The notes under the pieces were generated by a model. The model made no database searches and was not told the DNA's origin. It saw only the letters and a list, made by a program, of their open reading frames with translations. Of a stretch of DNA of 59,462 nucleotides, positions 27,219-37,182 are shown piece after piece. Numbering within the stretch: the stretch's first letter is position 1; the number at the start of each line of letters is the position of its first letter. The stretch is from an uncultured Thiocystis sp. (GTDB lineage: Bacteria; Pseudomonadota; Gammaproteobacteria; Chromatiales; Chromatiaceae): contig NZ_CAIPNF010000054.1 in assembly GCF_903866365.1 (NCBI RefSeq), forward strand, positions 1-59,462. The letters are read 5' to 3'. The position numbers and the translations under genes are program-made.

Positions 27219-29742
27219 GGAATGCACGAATCCGCGCCGAATTCGCGATCACCGCCAGCGAACTGACCGGCATCGAGACGGCCGCGATGAGTGGCGTGAC
27301 GAACCCGGCCATGGCGAGCGGCACCATGACGAGATTGTAAAGGATAGAGATGCCGATGTTCTGGCGGATGGCCCGGAGCGTGCGCCGGGAGAGTTCCGCC
27401 GCCTCGGCGACCCGTTCCAGCTCGCTCGACATCAGCACGATGTCGGCGCTCGCGATGGAGACATCGGTGCCGCTGCCCATGGCGATGCCGACATCGGCGC
27501 GCACCAGCGCCGGGGCGTCGTTGACGCCATCGCCGACCATCGCGACCCGCTGGCCCTGGCACTGAAAATCCGCAATCACGCGATCCTTATCCTCGGGCAG
27601 CACCTCGGCGATCAGATCGATATCGCCAAGCTGGGCGGCGATGCGCTCCGCGACCGCGCGGCGATCGCCGGTCAGCAGGGTCACGCGGATGCCCTGCCCG
27701 CGCAAGCGTCCGACGAGGGACGCGGCACCCGGTCGCAGCCGGTCCTGAATGCGCAGCCGGAGCACCTCGCGGCCGTCGACGGCGCAATGGATTTGGCCCG
27801 CTTCATCGTCCCTCGCCGCGCGTTCCTCGCGCTCCGCCGGCGCCATGACGATGCCGTTGCGCATCAGCCAGTCTCGGCTGCCGATCGCGACCCGCGCCCC
27901 CTCGACCCGTCCGCCAATCCCAAGTCCAGGCGCGACCTCTACCGCATCCACCGCCACGCCGGCAAGACCGATGTCGGCACGCGCGCAGAGTTCCAGAATG
28001 GCGAGTGCCGCCGGATGCTCGGACAGTCGCTCCAGCGCGCCGAGTTGGCGCAGCAACCGATGCTCGTCGTCGGTGAGGGTCGGAACGGTTTCCCCGCCCC
28101 ACTCCAGTTCGCGCCAGGCCGCGACGGGCTGCGTCGTCGGAACGACAAGCAGCGAGGCGCCCACCACCACCGGCCGGCCTTCGGTCAGGGTGCCGGTTTT
28201 GTCGAACACGAAATGCCGGATCGAGGACAGCCGTTCGAGCACCGCGCCATTCTTGACGAGGATGCCGCGTTCGGCGCCGCGCCCGGAGGCCACGGCAATC
28301 GCCATCGGGGTCGCCATGCCGAAGGCACAGGGACAGGTGATGATGAGCACGGCGGTCGCGGCCATGAGCGCAAACTCAATATCCGTGCCCATCCAAAGGA
28401 TAAAGGTCAGTGCCGCGAGCCCGAGGGTCGCCGCCACGAACCAGGGCACGATACGATCGGCCAGACGCTGGATAGGCGCGCGGCTGGCCTGGGCCTCTTC
28501 GACCAGCCGGATGATGCGCCCGAGCGCGGTTTCGCGCAGCAGACCGGTGATCCGCACGGTCAGAACTCCAGCCCCGTTGATGGTTCCCGCCGACACCCGT
28601 TCGCCCTGGATCTTGGAGACCGGGCGCGATTCGCCGGTCAGCATCGACTCGTCCACGCTGCCCTGGCCGGCGATCACCTCGCCATCGACCGGGATGCGCT
28701 CGCCGGGACGCACCAGCACGGTTTCGCCGATCTGGAGCGAACGCACCGGAACCACGGCCTCCTCGCCCTCCCGGAGACGAGTCGCGACCTTGGGCTGGAG
28801 ATCGAGCAGACGCTGGGTCGCGGCGACCGCGCGCCGCCGCGAAATCGCCTCCAGATAGCGACCGACCAGGATGACGAAGAGAAAATTGACGACCGTGTCC
28901 CAGTAGACCGCGCCAGTCGCCGATCCGCCAAAGGTTTCCCCCAGGGTGACGGCGAGCGAATACAGATAGGTGACGGTCACGCCGATGGCGATCGGCAGAT
29001 CCATGCTCAGATGACCGCCGCGCAGACCCGACCAGGCGCCTCGGTAAAAGGGCGCGCCGGAGTAGAGGATGGTCGGCGTGGCCAGCAGAAAGCCGATCCA
29101 GTGGAAGAGTTCGCGGAATTCGCCCCGGTCGGCGCCGCTGTAGAGCGCGATGGAGATCCACAGCAGATTCATCATCGCAAACCCGGCCCAGGCCAGGCGA
29201 AACAGCAGGCTGCGGTTCTCGCGGCTCAACGCGCCATCGGCGGAGTCGGGATCGAAGGGGGCGGCGGCGTAACCGATGTCGGCCAGCCGCTGGAGAATGC
29301 GCGAGAGTTGCAGACGCCCGTTGTCCCAGCGCACGCGCAGCCGCCGCCCGGTGAGATTGACCCGCGCATCCTCCACGCCGAGCAGGGTTTCAAGCCCCTT
29401 CTCGATCAGCCAGACACAGGCCGCGCAGTGGATGCCCTCGACCAGCAGATTGATCTCGCGGGCCTTCGAGGCGACATCGGTGAACTCTTCCTGAACGGCG
29501 TCCAGGTCATAGAGTGCGAGATTTTTCGGCGGATCCGGCGGCGGGCCGAACACGTCTCCCGCCGGGGTGCGCCGGTAAAACCCCTCAAGACCGGCGGCAT
29601 GGATCGCCTCGCACACCGCCCGGCAGCCCGTGCAGCAGAAGGCGCGCGCCTGTCCGGCGATCATAGGCGCCATCACCTGCGTCGCTGGCGTGACCGGCAG
29701 GCCGCAGTGAAAGCAGACAGCGGCTGGTTCGGCCAGGGTCAT
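27205..29742 (-). CDS. ccoI: Copper-translocating P1B-type ATPase CcoI (FixI)
   Basis: 845 residues. Inner-membrane pump that exports Cu for insertion into the CcoN Cu(B) site. The N-terminus has a Cys-rich zinc-finger-like segment ([14 protein letters not shown]) typical of CcoI, then a heavy-metal-associated domain ([12 protein letters not shown] near 105). The core has eight predicted membrane helices, the CPC ion motif ([11 protein letters not shown] near 450), the phosphorylation site DKTGTLTEG near 495, the SEHP nucleotide motif and the hinge [11 protein letters not shown]. Length fits the family. The toxin-antitoxin cassette lies between it and ccoH upstream, so it probably needs its own promoter. 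Confidence 0.96.
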   Translation of the reverse strand: MTLAEPAAVCFHCGLPVTPATQVMAPMIAGQARAFCCTGCRAVCEAIHAAGLEGFYRRTPAGDVFGPPPDPPKNLALYDLDAVQEEFTDVASKAREINLLVEGIHCAACVWLIEKGLETLLGVEDARVNLTGRRLRVRWDNGRLQLSRILQRLADIGYAAAPFDPDSADGALSRENRSLLFRLAWAGFAMMNLLWISIALYSGADRGEFRELFHWIGFLLATPTILYSGAPFYRGAWSGLRGGHLSMDLPIAIGVTVTYLYSLAVTLGETFGGSATGAVYWDTVVNFLFVILVGRYLEAISRRRAVAATQRLLDLQPKVATRLREGEEAVVPVRSLQIGETVLVRPGERIPVDGEVIAGQGSVDESMLTGESRPVSKIQGERVSAGTINGAGVLTVRITGLLRETALGRIIRLVEEAQASRAPIQRLADRIVPWFVAATLGLAALTFILWMGTDIEFALMAATAVLIITCPCAFGMATPMAIAVASGRGAERGILVKNGAVLERLSSIRHFVFDKTGTLTEGRPVVVGASLLVVPTTQPVAAWRELEWGGETVPTLTDDEHRLLRQLGALERLSEHPAALAILELCARADIGLAGVAVDAVEVAPGLGIGGRVEGARVAIGSRDWLMRNGIVMAPAEREERAARDDEAGQIHCAVDGREVLRLRIQDRLRPGAASLVGRLRGQGIRVTLLTGDRRAVAERIAAQLGDIDLIAEVLPEDKDRVIADFQCQGQRVAMVGDGVNDAPALVRADVGIAMGSGTDVSIASADIVLMSSELERVAEAAELSRRTLRAIRQNIGISILYNLVMVPLAMAGFVTPLIAAVSMPVSSLAVIANSARIRAFQKTA

Positions 29743-29761
29743 TTTGTAGACCTTCTTGTCT

Positions 29762-30079
29762 TCACGACGCCGGCTTGATCTTCATCAATAGATTTCCGCT
29801 CGATGCGGTGGCAGGTTCTTTCAATATCTCGGCAATTACCAGATCATCGGCCTCCACGCCAAACACCCCGCACAACCCCTTGAGCAATGCATGATCATCC
29901 AGTTTATCCAGCGCCTGCACCGCCGCCAACTCATCCTGCAACCGGCGCGAAGCCAGCCACTTGCCCAGCAAACCGCTGCGAAAATGATCCAGAATCTCAA
30001 TGGTGAAATGCTCGCGCAATTCCTCGATGTTCTTCACTTTCACGCCATCGATGGGCAGATCGAACTTGATCATTTTCAT
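29762..30079 (-). CDS. Small conserved hypothetical protein with an RSG-L-x-WL-x-SR motif
   Basis: 105 residues from the ATG at 30079 ([25 protein letters not shown]). I do not know a function. After a short beta-strand start it is mainly helical: the middle reads [24 protein letters not shown] and the end [17 protein letters not shown]. That pattern, a leucine-rich segment with WLxxR then a second helix pair, resembles short helical proteins I have seen annotated as hypothetical in purple sulfur bacteria; this is memory, not a search. It ends 19 bp before ccoI on the same strand and may now supply the ccoI promoter. It belongs to the cassette inserted between ccoH and ccoI. Confidence 0.6.
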   Translation of the reverse strand: MKMIKFDLPIDGVKVKNIEELREHFTIEILDHFRSGLLGKWLASRRLQDELAAVQALDKLDDHALLKGLCGVFGVEADDLVIAEILKEPATASSGNLLMKIKPAS

Positions 30080-30376
30080 GTCTTTTATTCGGTTAAAAAA
30101 TCGCAATCCAGCGGCGGTCAATGCTGTACTAGTGTACGCTGTTGCATTCAGAGAGTTCGTCGATCATGCCGCGCCAACCCAACCGACGAAGTTCAGGGCC
30201 GTCGCTGGGATGAGGAACGAACCCCAGCAGACACCGATGTCGATGCCGGGGAACTGCTGGCGCTGGCTGGTGGGTAGAGACAAGGTATTGCCTTTTCTCT
30301 ACGCCGCGCTGTTCCTTTGGGAGGCGAGCGACACACGGAAAATCCTGACGTTTTGTCAATACAAGGTCGAAAACCG

Positions 30377-30631
30377 ATGAAAAGCCTGCATCTGACAACC
30401 CGTATTGCCGCCGATGGTATGTTGCATCTTCCCGCAGTCGAGTTTGCCGGTCAGGAAGTCGAGGTGATCGTGTCGCCGCTCGTGCATGAAAGCATGTCGC
30501 CGTCACATGTCCTGATCGGCCAGGAGGCGTTAAACAAGGCGAAAGAGATCGGTTTTATCGGCAGTTTCGAGGCGGAGCCCGATTTTTCCGCGACCTATAA
30601 AAACAGACTCGATTGGTCGAACAAACGGTGA
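30377..30631 (+). CDS. Antitoxin of a VapBC-like toxin-antitoxin pair
   Basis: 84 residues from the ATG at 30377. The N-terminal half (SLHLTTRIAADGMLHLPAVEFAGQEVEVIVSP) has the short beta-strand look of an AbrB- or DUF104-type dimerisation domain. The C-terminus (FIGSFEAEPDFSATYKNRLDW) is the flexible, charged type that wraps a toxin. It overlaps the PIN toxin gene by four bases (GTGA), so the pair is translationally coupled. The pair is opposite in orientation to the surrounding cco genes. The 297-bp gap upstream (30080-30376) presumably contains its autoregulated promoter; I see no firm operator there. Family assignment rests largely on the partner. Confidence 0.75.
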   Translation: MKSLHLTTRIAADGMLHLPAVEFAGQEVEVIVSPLVHESMSPSHVLIGQEALNKAKEIGFIGSFEAEPDFSATYKNRLDWSNKR

Positions 30632-31041
30632 TCATCGCCGACACAGGCTTTTGGGTTGCGTTGGGGAATCCACGCGACGACCACCACACCTTGGCCTTGC
30701 GAACCTTCGCGGCGCTACAAGAGCCCTTGATCTCCACGTGGCCGGTCATGACGGAGGTTTGTCATTTACTTCTCCAGCGCCGAGGGACGATCGCGCAACT
30801 TAAATTTATCGAGCTCTATCGGCAAGGCGTTTTCACGGTTTTCGACCTCCACCTGTCTCATGCCGAACGCCTGGATAAACTCATGAATGCCTATGCCGAT
30901 TTACCAATGGACTTGGCCGACGCCTCTCTGGTTCTACTCGCTGAAGCCTTGAATCACGGGCGTATTCTCAGCACGGATCGCCGAGATTTTCACGCTTACC
31001 GCTGGAAAAATACCCAGCCGTTTACGAATCTGCTGTTATAG
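30628..31041 (+). CDS. PIN-domain ribonuclease toxin (VapC-like)
   Basis: 137 residues from the GTG at 30628, whose GTGA overlaps the antitoxin stop. A TTG 15 bases earlier is less likely. PIN-domain acidic residues are all present: Asp in IIADTGFW (residue 4), Glu in MTEVCHLL, Asp pair in PMDLADASLV (about 97-101) and Asp in ILSTDRRDF (about 116). They form the Mg2+ site of a single-strand RNase; VapC toxins typically cut tRNA or rRNA. It should be held inactive by the antitoxin upstream. Looks intact. Confidence 0.9.
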   Translation: MIIADTGFWVALGNPRDDHHTLALRTFAALQEPLISTWPVMTEVCHLLLQRRGTIAQLKFIELYRQGVFTVFDLHLSHAERLDKLMNAYADLPMDLADASLVLLAEALNHGRILSTDRRDFHAYRWKNTQPFTNLLL

Positions 31042-31078
31042 CAGCGTGATGATCGGCGAGGTGTTGCTGACCACCCTC

Positions 31079-31309
31079 TCAGGGCATTTCCGTTTGCTGC
31101 AATGCGATCAGATCCTGCTCGAACTCGGCGACATCGTAGTGAGGCGAAATGCCTCGACTGGCCAACAGGTGCTGAAAGGTCAGCCAGGGCATGTCCGCCA
31201 GCGCAGCGGCCCGCGCCAGCGTCAGACGGTCTTGCTCGAAGAGAAGAATCGCCAACTCGCGCTTGATCTCCGACGGAGTCAGGTGGGTGGCATGGACAAT
31301 TTCGTCCGG
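31079..31309 (-). pseudogene. UPF0175-type antitoxin remnant lacking its start
   Basis: The minus frame 31309-31079 reads PDEIVHATHLTPSEIKREL, then ILLFEQDRLTLARAAALADM and FQHLLASRGISPHYDVAEFE. This is the pattern of UPF0175 proteins, small HTH antitoxins often paired with PIN toxins. A TGA lies directly before PDEIV, and there is no ATG/GTG in the conserved part. The usual MxxIEI start has been lost to a small deletion or frameshift next to the ccoH stop. About 76 codons remain. It probably does not make a protein unless a rare start is used. Confidence 0.7.
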
Positions 31310-31332
31310 TCAGTCATGGCCACCCGGATCGG

Positions 31333-31842
31333 TCAATTGCCGTCCACGGTCACCCGCTCGCCGATGCTGTACTCATCCGCGCCGGATTGCACCGCGATCA
31401 GGGTGTCCCAGACGCCGATCAGCGGGAAGGCGGCCTTGACGGCATAGCGCCCCCGGTCCTCGCGCGTCATCGGCAGGGAGAAGTCGCGCGCGGCGTCCGA
31501 GGGGCGATAGGCATGGAAAGTGACCGCGTCGGCCTCGACCGGTTGGCCGGCTTTGTCGACCAGAACGACCCGCATCATGTCCGCCTCGTCAACTCGCAGT
31601 GGCTTCGGGATATCGGCCCGCAGGGTCCAGTTGGGATCGCGCGCCTGACGCGAGACCAGAGTCTGTTCGTAATCCTGACCGCGATCGTAATAGTCGGCAT
31701 TCACCAGCCCCGGATTGGTGGAGACCGCGAAATAAACCATGATGAGATTCACGATCAGCACCGTGGCCACCAGCCCGAGCCAGCCGATGATCCAGGGATT
31801 ACGTAGGGCCGGGGTGTTCGTCAATTTGGCTTGCGTGGTCAT
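31333..31842 (-). CDS. ccoH: cbb3 oxidase assembly protein CcoH (FixH)
   Basis: 169 residues. One membrane helix (about residues 17-40, IIGWLGLVATVLIVNLIMVYF) and a periplasmic FixH domain with the family pattern LVNADYYDRGQDYEQT, then an Ig-like beta fold (about 75-165). CcoH associates with the oxidase and is required for stable assembly. It follows ccoG by 14 bp, so ccoGH is one transcript. Directly downstream lie the antitoxin remnant and the toxin-antitoxin cassette, where ccoI is expected. Confidence 0.93.
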   Translation of the reverse strand: MTTQAKLTNTPALRNPWIIGWLGLVATVLIVNLIMVYFAVSTNPGLVNADYYDRGQDYEQTLVSRQARDPNWTLRADIPKPLRVDEADMMRVVLVDKAGQPVEADAVTFHAYRPSDAARDFSLPMTREDRGRYAVKAAFPLIGVWDTLIAVQSGADEYSIGERVTVDGN

Positions 31843-31856
31843 GTTTATCTGTACCT

Positions 31857-33302
31857 TTATTGCCGTGGACCAACGAAGACGCTCTCGCGTTCGGTCTCGA
31901 TCAGAGCGCCGGAAGAACGTGTTGCCTCGGCATGAAAAACGATCGGTTGTTGTTCCGCGGCGAGTGATCGCCTGGGGATCTTGACAAAGACCACCGTTGG
32001 CGTCACCCCGCCCGGCTCGGCGATGACGGGTTTTTCGGCACCGACCAGCGTCATGTCATCGCGCCCCGAGACGCTGATCGTCACCGACAGGGGCTCGGGC
32101 ACTTTGTTCAGGATCTTCAGCGTGTATTTGTTCTGGATCGAGCCATCGCTCAAGAGGACGAACAGCGGGGCGCGTTCATGCAGCGCCTTGAGTTCGATGG
32201 GTGCCAGCGCCGTAAAGCCGTAAACGATGCCCGCGAGGGCCAGCAACAGGATGGCGCCATAGACCCAGACACGGGGCCGCATCAACAATGCCTTGGTCGG
32301 ACGCCCTTCGAGTTCGTCGAGCGAGGCGTAGCGGATCAGGCCATGCGGTCGCCCGACCTTGTCCATCACCTGATCGCAGGCATCGAGACAAAGCGCGCAG
32401 GTGATGCAGCCCTCCTGCTGGCCCTCGCGGATATCGATCCCGGTCGGGCAGACCGCGACGCACTGATTGCAATCGACACAGTCGCCGGTGGTGCGATGGT
32501 CCTCGGTCTCGCCGCGCTTGACGCGACCGCGCGGCTCGCCGCGTTGCTCGTCGTAGGTCGGGACGATGGTGGTCCGGTCCAGCATCACCCCTTGAATGCG
32601 CGCATAGGGACAAAGCCAGAAGCAGGTCTGCTCGCGCAGAAAGCCCGCCAGGATATAGGTGCCCGCCGCGAACAGGGCAACCGTCACATAGACCGTGCCG
32701 CTGGCTTCGCCCACGAAAAAAGCCCGCCAGAGTGTCGGGGCGTCGGTGAACCAGGCAACGAAGCTGAAGCCGGTCAGGAAGCCGATCAGGATCCAGAGTG
32801 CGTGTTTGATGGCCTTGATACGCAGCTTGTCCAGACTCATCGGTGCCTGATCGAGCTTACGGCGCGCGGGCGGCGGTCCTTCCAGCTTTTCCTCGATCCA
32901 GGTAAAAATATCCGTCCAGACCGTCTGGAAGCAGAAGAATCCGCACCAGACACGCCCCACCAGCGCGGTCATGACGGCCAGCAGGATCGCGAAGAACAGC
33001 AGCAGGAGCGAGAGCATCCAGAAGTCCTGCGGCAGGACGGTCGCGGAGAAAATATGATACTGACGATTCGGGATATCGAACAGCACCGCCTGACGGCCTT
33101 CCCAGCGCAGATAAGGCCCCAGCAGATAAATCAGCCAGACCGAGGCCGTCAGCCATTTGATGGTCCGCCAGCGCCCGGCGATCCGCTTGGCATGAATCGT
33201 CTGACCGCCGGTGTTGATCTGCCAGCGATCGGCTTCTTCATAGAGTGCGTCGACGGCGGAGTGCGGTACATCGGGATGACTCATCGACTTGACCATCTTC
33301 AC
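31857..33302 (-). CDS. ccoG: cbb3 oxidase accessory iron-sulfur membrane protein CcoG
   Basis: About 481 residues. A GTG at 33302 with AGGG 7 bases upstream seems best; ATGs at 33296 and 33284 are possible. There are several membrane helices, with CGFFCFQTVWTDIF and FWLCPYARIQG in the NapH-like part. A bacterial ferredoxin domain (about 245-300) has CVDCNQCVAVCP and CITCALCLDACD, which bind two [4Fe-4S] clusters. A C-terminal periplasmic Ig-like FixG domain (about 370-480) follows. CcoG is proposed to reduce Cu(II) during Cu delivery to CcoN. It starts after the ccoNOQP terminator, so it has its own promoter. Confidence 0.95.
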   Translation of the reverse strand: MKMVKSMSHPDVPHSAVDALYEEADRWQINTGGQTIHAKRIAGRWRTIKWLTASVWLIYLLGPYLRWEGRQAVLFDIPNRQYHIFSATVLPQDFWMLSLLLLFFAILLAVMTALVGRVWCGFFCFQTVWTDIFTWIEEKLEGPPPARRKLDQAPMSLDKLRIKAIKHALWILIGFLTGFSFVAWFTDAPTLWRAFFVGEASGTVYVTVALFAAGTYILAGFLREQTCFWLCPYARIQGVMLDRTTIVPTYDEQRGEPRGRVKRGETEDHRTTGDCVDCNQCVAVCPTGIDIREGQQEGCITCALCLDACDQVMDKVGRPHGLIRYASLDELEGRPTKALLMRPRVWVYGAILLLALAGIVYGFTALAPIELKALHERAPLFVLLSDGSIQNKYTLKILNKVPEPLSVTISVSGRDDMTLVGAEKPVIAEPGGVTPTVVFVKIPRRSLAAEQQPIVFHAEATRSSGALIETERESVFVGPRQ

Positions 33303-33485
33303 GGCTGAACCCTGTCTAACATGACAGGCGTTGGTTTCAGTGATCCCCGTCTCGCGGTCATCGGCGGCAAGTGGCGAGACGCGGTTCAGGCCCATTGGTT
33401 CTGCCCACAGGTTACCTTGACAAAGAAGCTTTGACCATGTCTTTTCAAAAATATAAGCGTCTGATTTGCCTTCGATTTAAAGCAT

Positions 33486-33512
33486 AAAAAAAGGGGGATC
33501 AAAGGATCCCCC
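33486..33512 (-). terminator. Intrinsic terminator of ccoNOQP
   Basis: The 329-bp gap between ccoP and ccoG holds an 8-bp stem: GGGGGATC (33493-33500) with GATCCCCC (33505-33512), loop AAAG. On the minus transcript it is followed by T7. It separates the structural operon ccoNOQP from ccoGH. The rest of the gap is AT-rich and presumably contains the ccoG promoter; I see no convincing FNR/ANR box. Confidence 0.9.
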
Positions 33513-33631
33513 AGCAGGCTTGAACGCCGCGTTATCAGAAGCGACATCAGGATTTATGGTTATCCGCCTCTGCATCGCGGCACTTCAATATCGTCACGCA
33601 CCCCTACCCGTCGAAGAGACAGGGGAATCGC

Positions 33632-34528
33632 CTATTTCCCGCCGCCCAGCTCGTGGACATAGACCACCAGCTTTTTGATGTCCTGCTCGCTCAACTTGCC
33701 CTGCGCACCAAATACGGGCATCACCGCATTGCGCGTCTCCGCGAGTCCGGTCTGATTGACGCCGTTGAGAATCGTATGCTTGGCGCTGTCGTAACCGCCC
33801 GGCTCGAAGCGCCAGATGCCATCCGTCAGGTTCGCGGCGCCGACGGTCACGAACTCGCCGTTTGGCAGATCGACCACATGACCGTTCGCCTGCTGACCAT
33901 GACAGGCCGTACAGCCTTTCGTCCTGAACAGTGCCCAACCCTCTTCGCTGCCGCCGGCCCCAGCGCTCTCGCTCATCTGCACTACCCAGTTCGCCAGCGT
34001 TTCCACCTCAGGCTCCGTCAGGATGGTGCGATGGGCCGTCATCACGCCCTTGCGCCCGCCCGTGATGGTCTCGGCAATCTTGGCGGTTTTGCCGCCATAG
34101 AGCCAGTCGTCGTCGGCCAGCACCGGATAACCGGGATTCCCCTGTCCGCCGCTGCCATGACAGGCGGAACAGTTGTCGCCAAAGAGCACCTTCGCGGAGG
34201 CCACGGCATATTGCTTCAGGCCCGGATCGGCAATGATCTGATCGGCGGTCATACCGCCGATCCGGTCCTCGAACTGGGCGCGCATGGCCGCCACCTGCTC
34301 CAGACCTTTTTCGTATTCCTTGATCTGACTCCAGCCCATGATGCCGGGCGTCGGTTCCTGACCGACCGGCCAGCTTGGATAAAGGATCGTGTAACCGACC
34401 ACGAAGAGGATCGAGGCCCAGAATCCCATCATCCACCAGCGCGGCGGCGGATTCTCCAGCTCGCGCAGATTGTCGTCCCAGATGTGCCCGGTGTTGTTTT
34501 CGCCGGGAAAGGGGTTATTTTCCGCCAT
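33632..34528 (-). CDS. ccoP: cbb3 oxidase subunit III, diheme cytochrome c (CcoP)
   Basis: 298 residues. N-terminal cytosolic stretch, one or two membrane helices (about 30-50), then two periplasmic cytochrome c domains with CSACH (about residue 121) and CTACH (about 211). It receives electrons from the bc1 complex or soluble cytochromes and passes them to CcoO/CcoN. The ATG at 34528 has GGAG 6 bases upstream and overlaps ccoQ by 14 bp. It ends 120 bp before the operon terminator. Confidence 0.97.
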   Translation of the reverse strand: MAENNPFPGENNTGHIWDDNLRELENPPPRWWMMGFWASILFVVGYTILYPSWPVGQEPTPGIMGWSQIKEYEKGLEQVAAMRAQFEDRIGGMTADQIIADPGLKQYAVASAKVLFGDNCSACHGSGGQGNPGYPVLADDDWLYGGKTAKIAETITGGRKGVMTAHRTILTEPEVETLANWVVQMSESAGAGGSEEGWALFRTKGCTACHGQQANGHVVDLPNGEFVTVGAANLTDGIWRFEPGGYDSAKHTILNGVNQTGLAETRNAVMPVFGAQGKLSEQDIKKLVVYVHELGGGK

Positions 34529-34730
34529 CGCTGTCTCCGCTTTGGTCGTCGTCCTCGTCGAACGGGATGTGCTTGCGCGCTTCGAGACGATCCCGGTTCT
34601 TGGGACGAAAGACTTGGAAATAAGCCACGATCATCAGCAGGAAGATGACGACGGTGAGGATCGTGCCGATCCAGTCGTTGGTCGTCATCGCCTGCCAGTC
34701 AGTGTCGAAATACTCAAGCAGGCTATTCAC
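34515..34730 (-). CDS. ccoQ: cbb3 oxidase subunit IV (CcoQ)
   Basis: 71 residues from the GTG at 34730, which overlaps the ccoO stop (GTGAATAG) and has AAGG 7 bases upstream. One membrane helix (about 17-39, [19 protein letters not shown]) is followed by the typical charged tail [16 protein letters not shown] and an acidic end. It stabilises CcoP in the complex. Confidence 0.92.
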   Translation of the reverse strand: MNSLLEYFDTDWQAMTTNDWIGTILTVVIFLLMIVAYFQVFRPKNRDRLEARKHIPFDEDDDQSGDSDGGK

Positions 34731-35472
34731 GGTAGACCTTGGAATCATCGAGCGCGACCATGGTGCCAAGCGACTGAAGATAGCTCACCAGCGCGTCCAT
34801 CTCGGTCTTGCCCTCGACCAGCGCGGGCGCGGCCGCGATGTCGGCGTCCGAATAGGGGACGCCGACCGTGCGCAGGCCGCGCATGTGGCGCTGCATCTTT
34901 TTCGCGCTCAGATAGGACTCGTCGAGCCAGGGATAGCCCGGCATGACGGATTCCGGGACCAGCGAGCGCGGGGCGCGCAGATGCTGACGCTGCCATTCGT
35001 CCGAATATTTCTGACCAACCCGCGCCAGATCTGGACCGGTTCGTTTCGATCCCCATTGGAAGGGGTGATCGAACATCGACTCCGAGGCCAGCGAATAATG
35101 GCCGTAGCGTTCCTTTTCGTCGCGGAAGGGTCGGATCATCTGCGAATGACAGAGATAACAGCCCTCGCGCTGAAAGATGTCCCGCCCCGCCAGCTCGACG
35201 GCGGTGTAAGGCCGCACGCCGTCGCCGGGTTTCCAGTTCCATTGCGTCTTGCCGGCGTCGTCGACCGCGGCGATCACCTCCTTGCCGGCACCATCCCAGA
35301 CGATCTCGGGGAATTTGGCGTGCTCGAAGGTCTCCTTCATGAAAAAGAGCGGCACGATCTCCACGATGCCGCCCACCGACAGGACCAGTCCCGTGGCGAT
35401 GATCAGCCCCCAGATGTTGACTTCCAACCATTCCTGAAAGCTCTTGACCTTCGTCTTCGGATAATTCGCCAT
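34723..35472 (-). CDS. ccoO: cbb3 oxidase subunit II, monoheme cytochrome c (CcoO)
   Basis: 249 residues. N-terminal membrane helix (about 18-38) and a periplasmic cytochrome c domain with the heme motif [14 protein letters not shown] (about residue 78). Conserved downstream segments are [31 protein letters not shown], split here only by function, and the Met-ligand region. It carries electrons from CcoP to the binuclear centre of CcoN. It lies 17 bp after ccoN and overlaps ccoQ. Confidence 0.97.
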   Translation of the reverse strand: MANYPKTKVKSFQEWLEVNIWGLIIATGLVLSVGGIVEIVPLFFMKETFEHAKFPEIVWDGAGKEVIAAVDDAGKTQWNWKPGDGVRPYTAVELAGRDIFQREGCYLCHSQMIRPFRDEKERYGHYSLASESMFDHPFQWGSKRTGPDLARVGQKYSDEWQRQHLRAPRSLVPESVMPGYPWLDESYLSAKKMQRHMRGLRTVGVPYSDADIAAAPALVEGKTEMDALVSYLQSLGTMVALDDSKVYRE

Positions 35473-35489
35473 CTCGCTACTCCCAGGAA

Positions 35490-36923
35490 TCAGGCGGCAA
35501 CCGCGAGTGCGCGCGCCTTGGTCAGGCTGCCCTCGACGGCGGATTTACGCACGGTCATGAGCACATTGAAGAGCATCACGACCGCACCGAGCAGGAAGAT
35601 GCCACCGCCGATCGCGCGCATGGCGTAGTAGGGATGCATGGCGTCGACCGATTCGACGAAGGTGTAGGCCAGGGTGCCGTACTCGTCGTAGGCGCGCCAC
35701 ATCAGACCCTGCATGATGCCCGAGACCCACATGGCGACGATGTAGATGACGGTGCCGATGGTCGCGGTCCAGAAATGGAAGTTGATCAGCCGCTCCGAGA
35801 ACATCTCGGTGTGATAAAGCCGTGTCATCAGGTGATAGATGGCCCCGATGGAGACGCCCGCGACCCAGCCCAGCGCGCCCGAGTGTACGTGGCCGATGGT
35901 CCAGTCGGTGTAATGCGAGAGCGCGTTGACGGTCTTGAGCGCCATCACCGGCCCCTCGAAGGTGGACATGGCGTAGAAGGCCAACGCGATGATGAGGAAA
36001 CGCAGCACATAGTCGGTCCGCAGCCGGTCCCAGGCGCCCGAGAGTGTCATCATGCCGTTTACGGCACCGCCCCAGGAGGGAATGATCATGGCGATCGACA
36101 CGGCGGCGCCGAGCGAGCCGGTCCAGTCGGGCAGCGCCGTGTATTGCAGATGGTGCGCGCCGAGCCAGACATAACCGAACATCAGCGCCCAGAAGTGGAT
36201 GACCGAGAGTCGGTAGGAATAGATCGGACGCCCGGCCTGCTTGGGCACGAAGTAATACATGATGCCGAGGAAGCCGGCGGTCAGATAGAAGCCGACCGCG
36301 TTATGTCCCCACCACCACTGGATCATGGCGTCCTGCACCCCGGAAAAGATGGAGTAGGACTTGAACAGGCCGACCGGGATGGCGAGGCTGTTCACGACAT
36401 GCAGATAGACGATCATGATCATCATGCCGAGGAAGAACCAGTTCGACACATAGATGTGCGACGACTTCCGGGTCGCGATGGTCATGATGAAGTTGATGGT
36501 GAAGGAGAGCCAGACGACCGCGATCAGGATGTCGATCGGCCATTCCAGCTCGGCATATTCCTTGGACTGGGTCAGACCGAACGGCAGGGTCAGCACCGCC
36601 AGCACGATCACCGCGTTCCAGCCCCAGAAGGTGAAGCGCGCCATCTTGTCGCTCCACAACCGCACGCCGCAGGTGCGCTGTACGCTATAGAAGGCGGTGG
36701 CCATCAAGGTACAGCCGCCGAAGGCGAAGATGACGGCGTTGGTATGCACCGGACGCAGGCGTCCGAAGGAGATATAGGGACTATCGAAATTCAGGAATGG
36801 CCAGGCCAGTTCCGACGCGATATAGACCCCGACGGACGCGCCCACCACCAGGTAGACAACGGCCATGATCGTGAACCAGCGGACAACATCGAAGTTATAC
36901 TTCTGCTCCAGACTGGCTTGCAT
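35490..36923 (-). CDS. ccoN: cbb3 oxidase catalytic subunit I (CcoN)
   Basis: 477 residues, 12 predicted membrane helices. Contains heme b and the heme b3-Cu(B) centre that reduces O2 with high affinity. Histidine ligand regions are visible: [12 protein letters not shown] (low-spin heme, about 60), [12 protein letters not shown] (Cu(B)/Tyr region, about 208), [11 protein letters not shown] (about 258) and [15 protein letters not shown] (about 335-348). It suits life at low oxygen, as expected for an anaerobic phototroph that also respires. The ATG at 36923 follows GGGAGGG closely. It is the first gene of the operon; the 259-bp upstream region is shared with the end of rpoS. Confidence 0.97.
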   Translation of the reverse strand: MQASLEQKYNFDVVRWFTIMAVVYLVVGASVGVYIASELAWPFLNFDSPYISFGRLRPVHTNAVIFAFGGCTLMATAFYSVQRTCGVRLWSDKMARFTFWGWNAVIVLAVLTLPFGLTQSKEYAELEWPIDILIAVVWLSFTINFIMTIATRKSSHIYVSNWFFLGMMIMIVYLHVVNSLAIPVGLFKSYSIFSGVQDAMIQWWWGHNAVGFYLTAGFLGIMYYFVPKQAGRPIYSYRLSVIHFWALMFGYVWLGAHHLQYTALPDWTGSLGAAVSIAMIIPSWGGAVNGMMTLSGAWDRLRTDYVLRFLIIALAFYAMSTFEGPVMALKTVNALSHYTDWTIGHVHSGALGWVAGVSIGAIYHLMTRLYHTEMFSERLINFHFWTATIGTVIYIVAMWVSGIMQGLMWRAYDEYGTLAYTFVESVDAMHPYYAMRAIGGGIFLLGAVVMLFNVLMTVRKSAVEGSLTKARALAVAA

Positions 36924-37182
36924 AGACCCTCCCAGGGAACATCAGGGAAAACAGTATGTAATTTAAGGTTATAAGGCATTCCGGCCGTCGGGTTCAAAGG
37001 CCTCGTTCCCTGGGCGTCGCAAACTGCATCACACTGGATCGCTTATCCAAAGTCAATACGCAGCAAGGCGAATGCCCCCATAAAACCAGCCATGGACGAA
37101 GATCTGTTCGACGAGTTGGCGAGACCGAAGATAAGCCGCGCTGGACGACATACATCCCTGGCGCGTGAGGAAACGCTGCGGA

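Noticed and set aside
27217-29778. 853-codon plus-strand frame opposite ccoI
   Set aside because: No domain pattern; it mirrors the P-type ATPase codons on the minus strand.
30129-30506. 125-codon minus frame opposite the antitoxin
   Set aside because: Antisense to the toxin-antitoxin start region; no recognisable sequence and no ribosome site.
37043-37056. Possible FNR/ANR box upstream of ccoN
   Set aside because: Only the half GTCAA resembles ATCAA; the other half (TTATC) does not fit TTGAT. Too weak to annotate.
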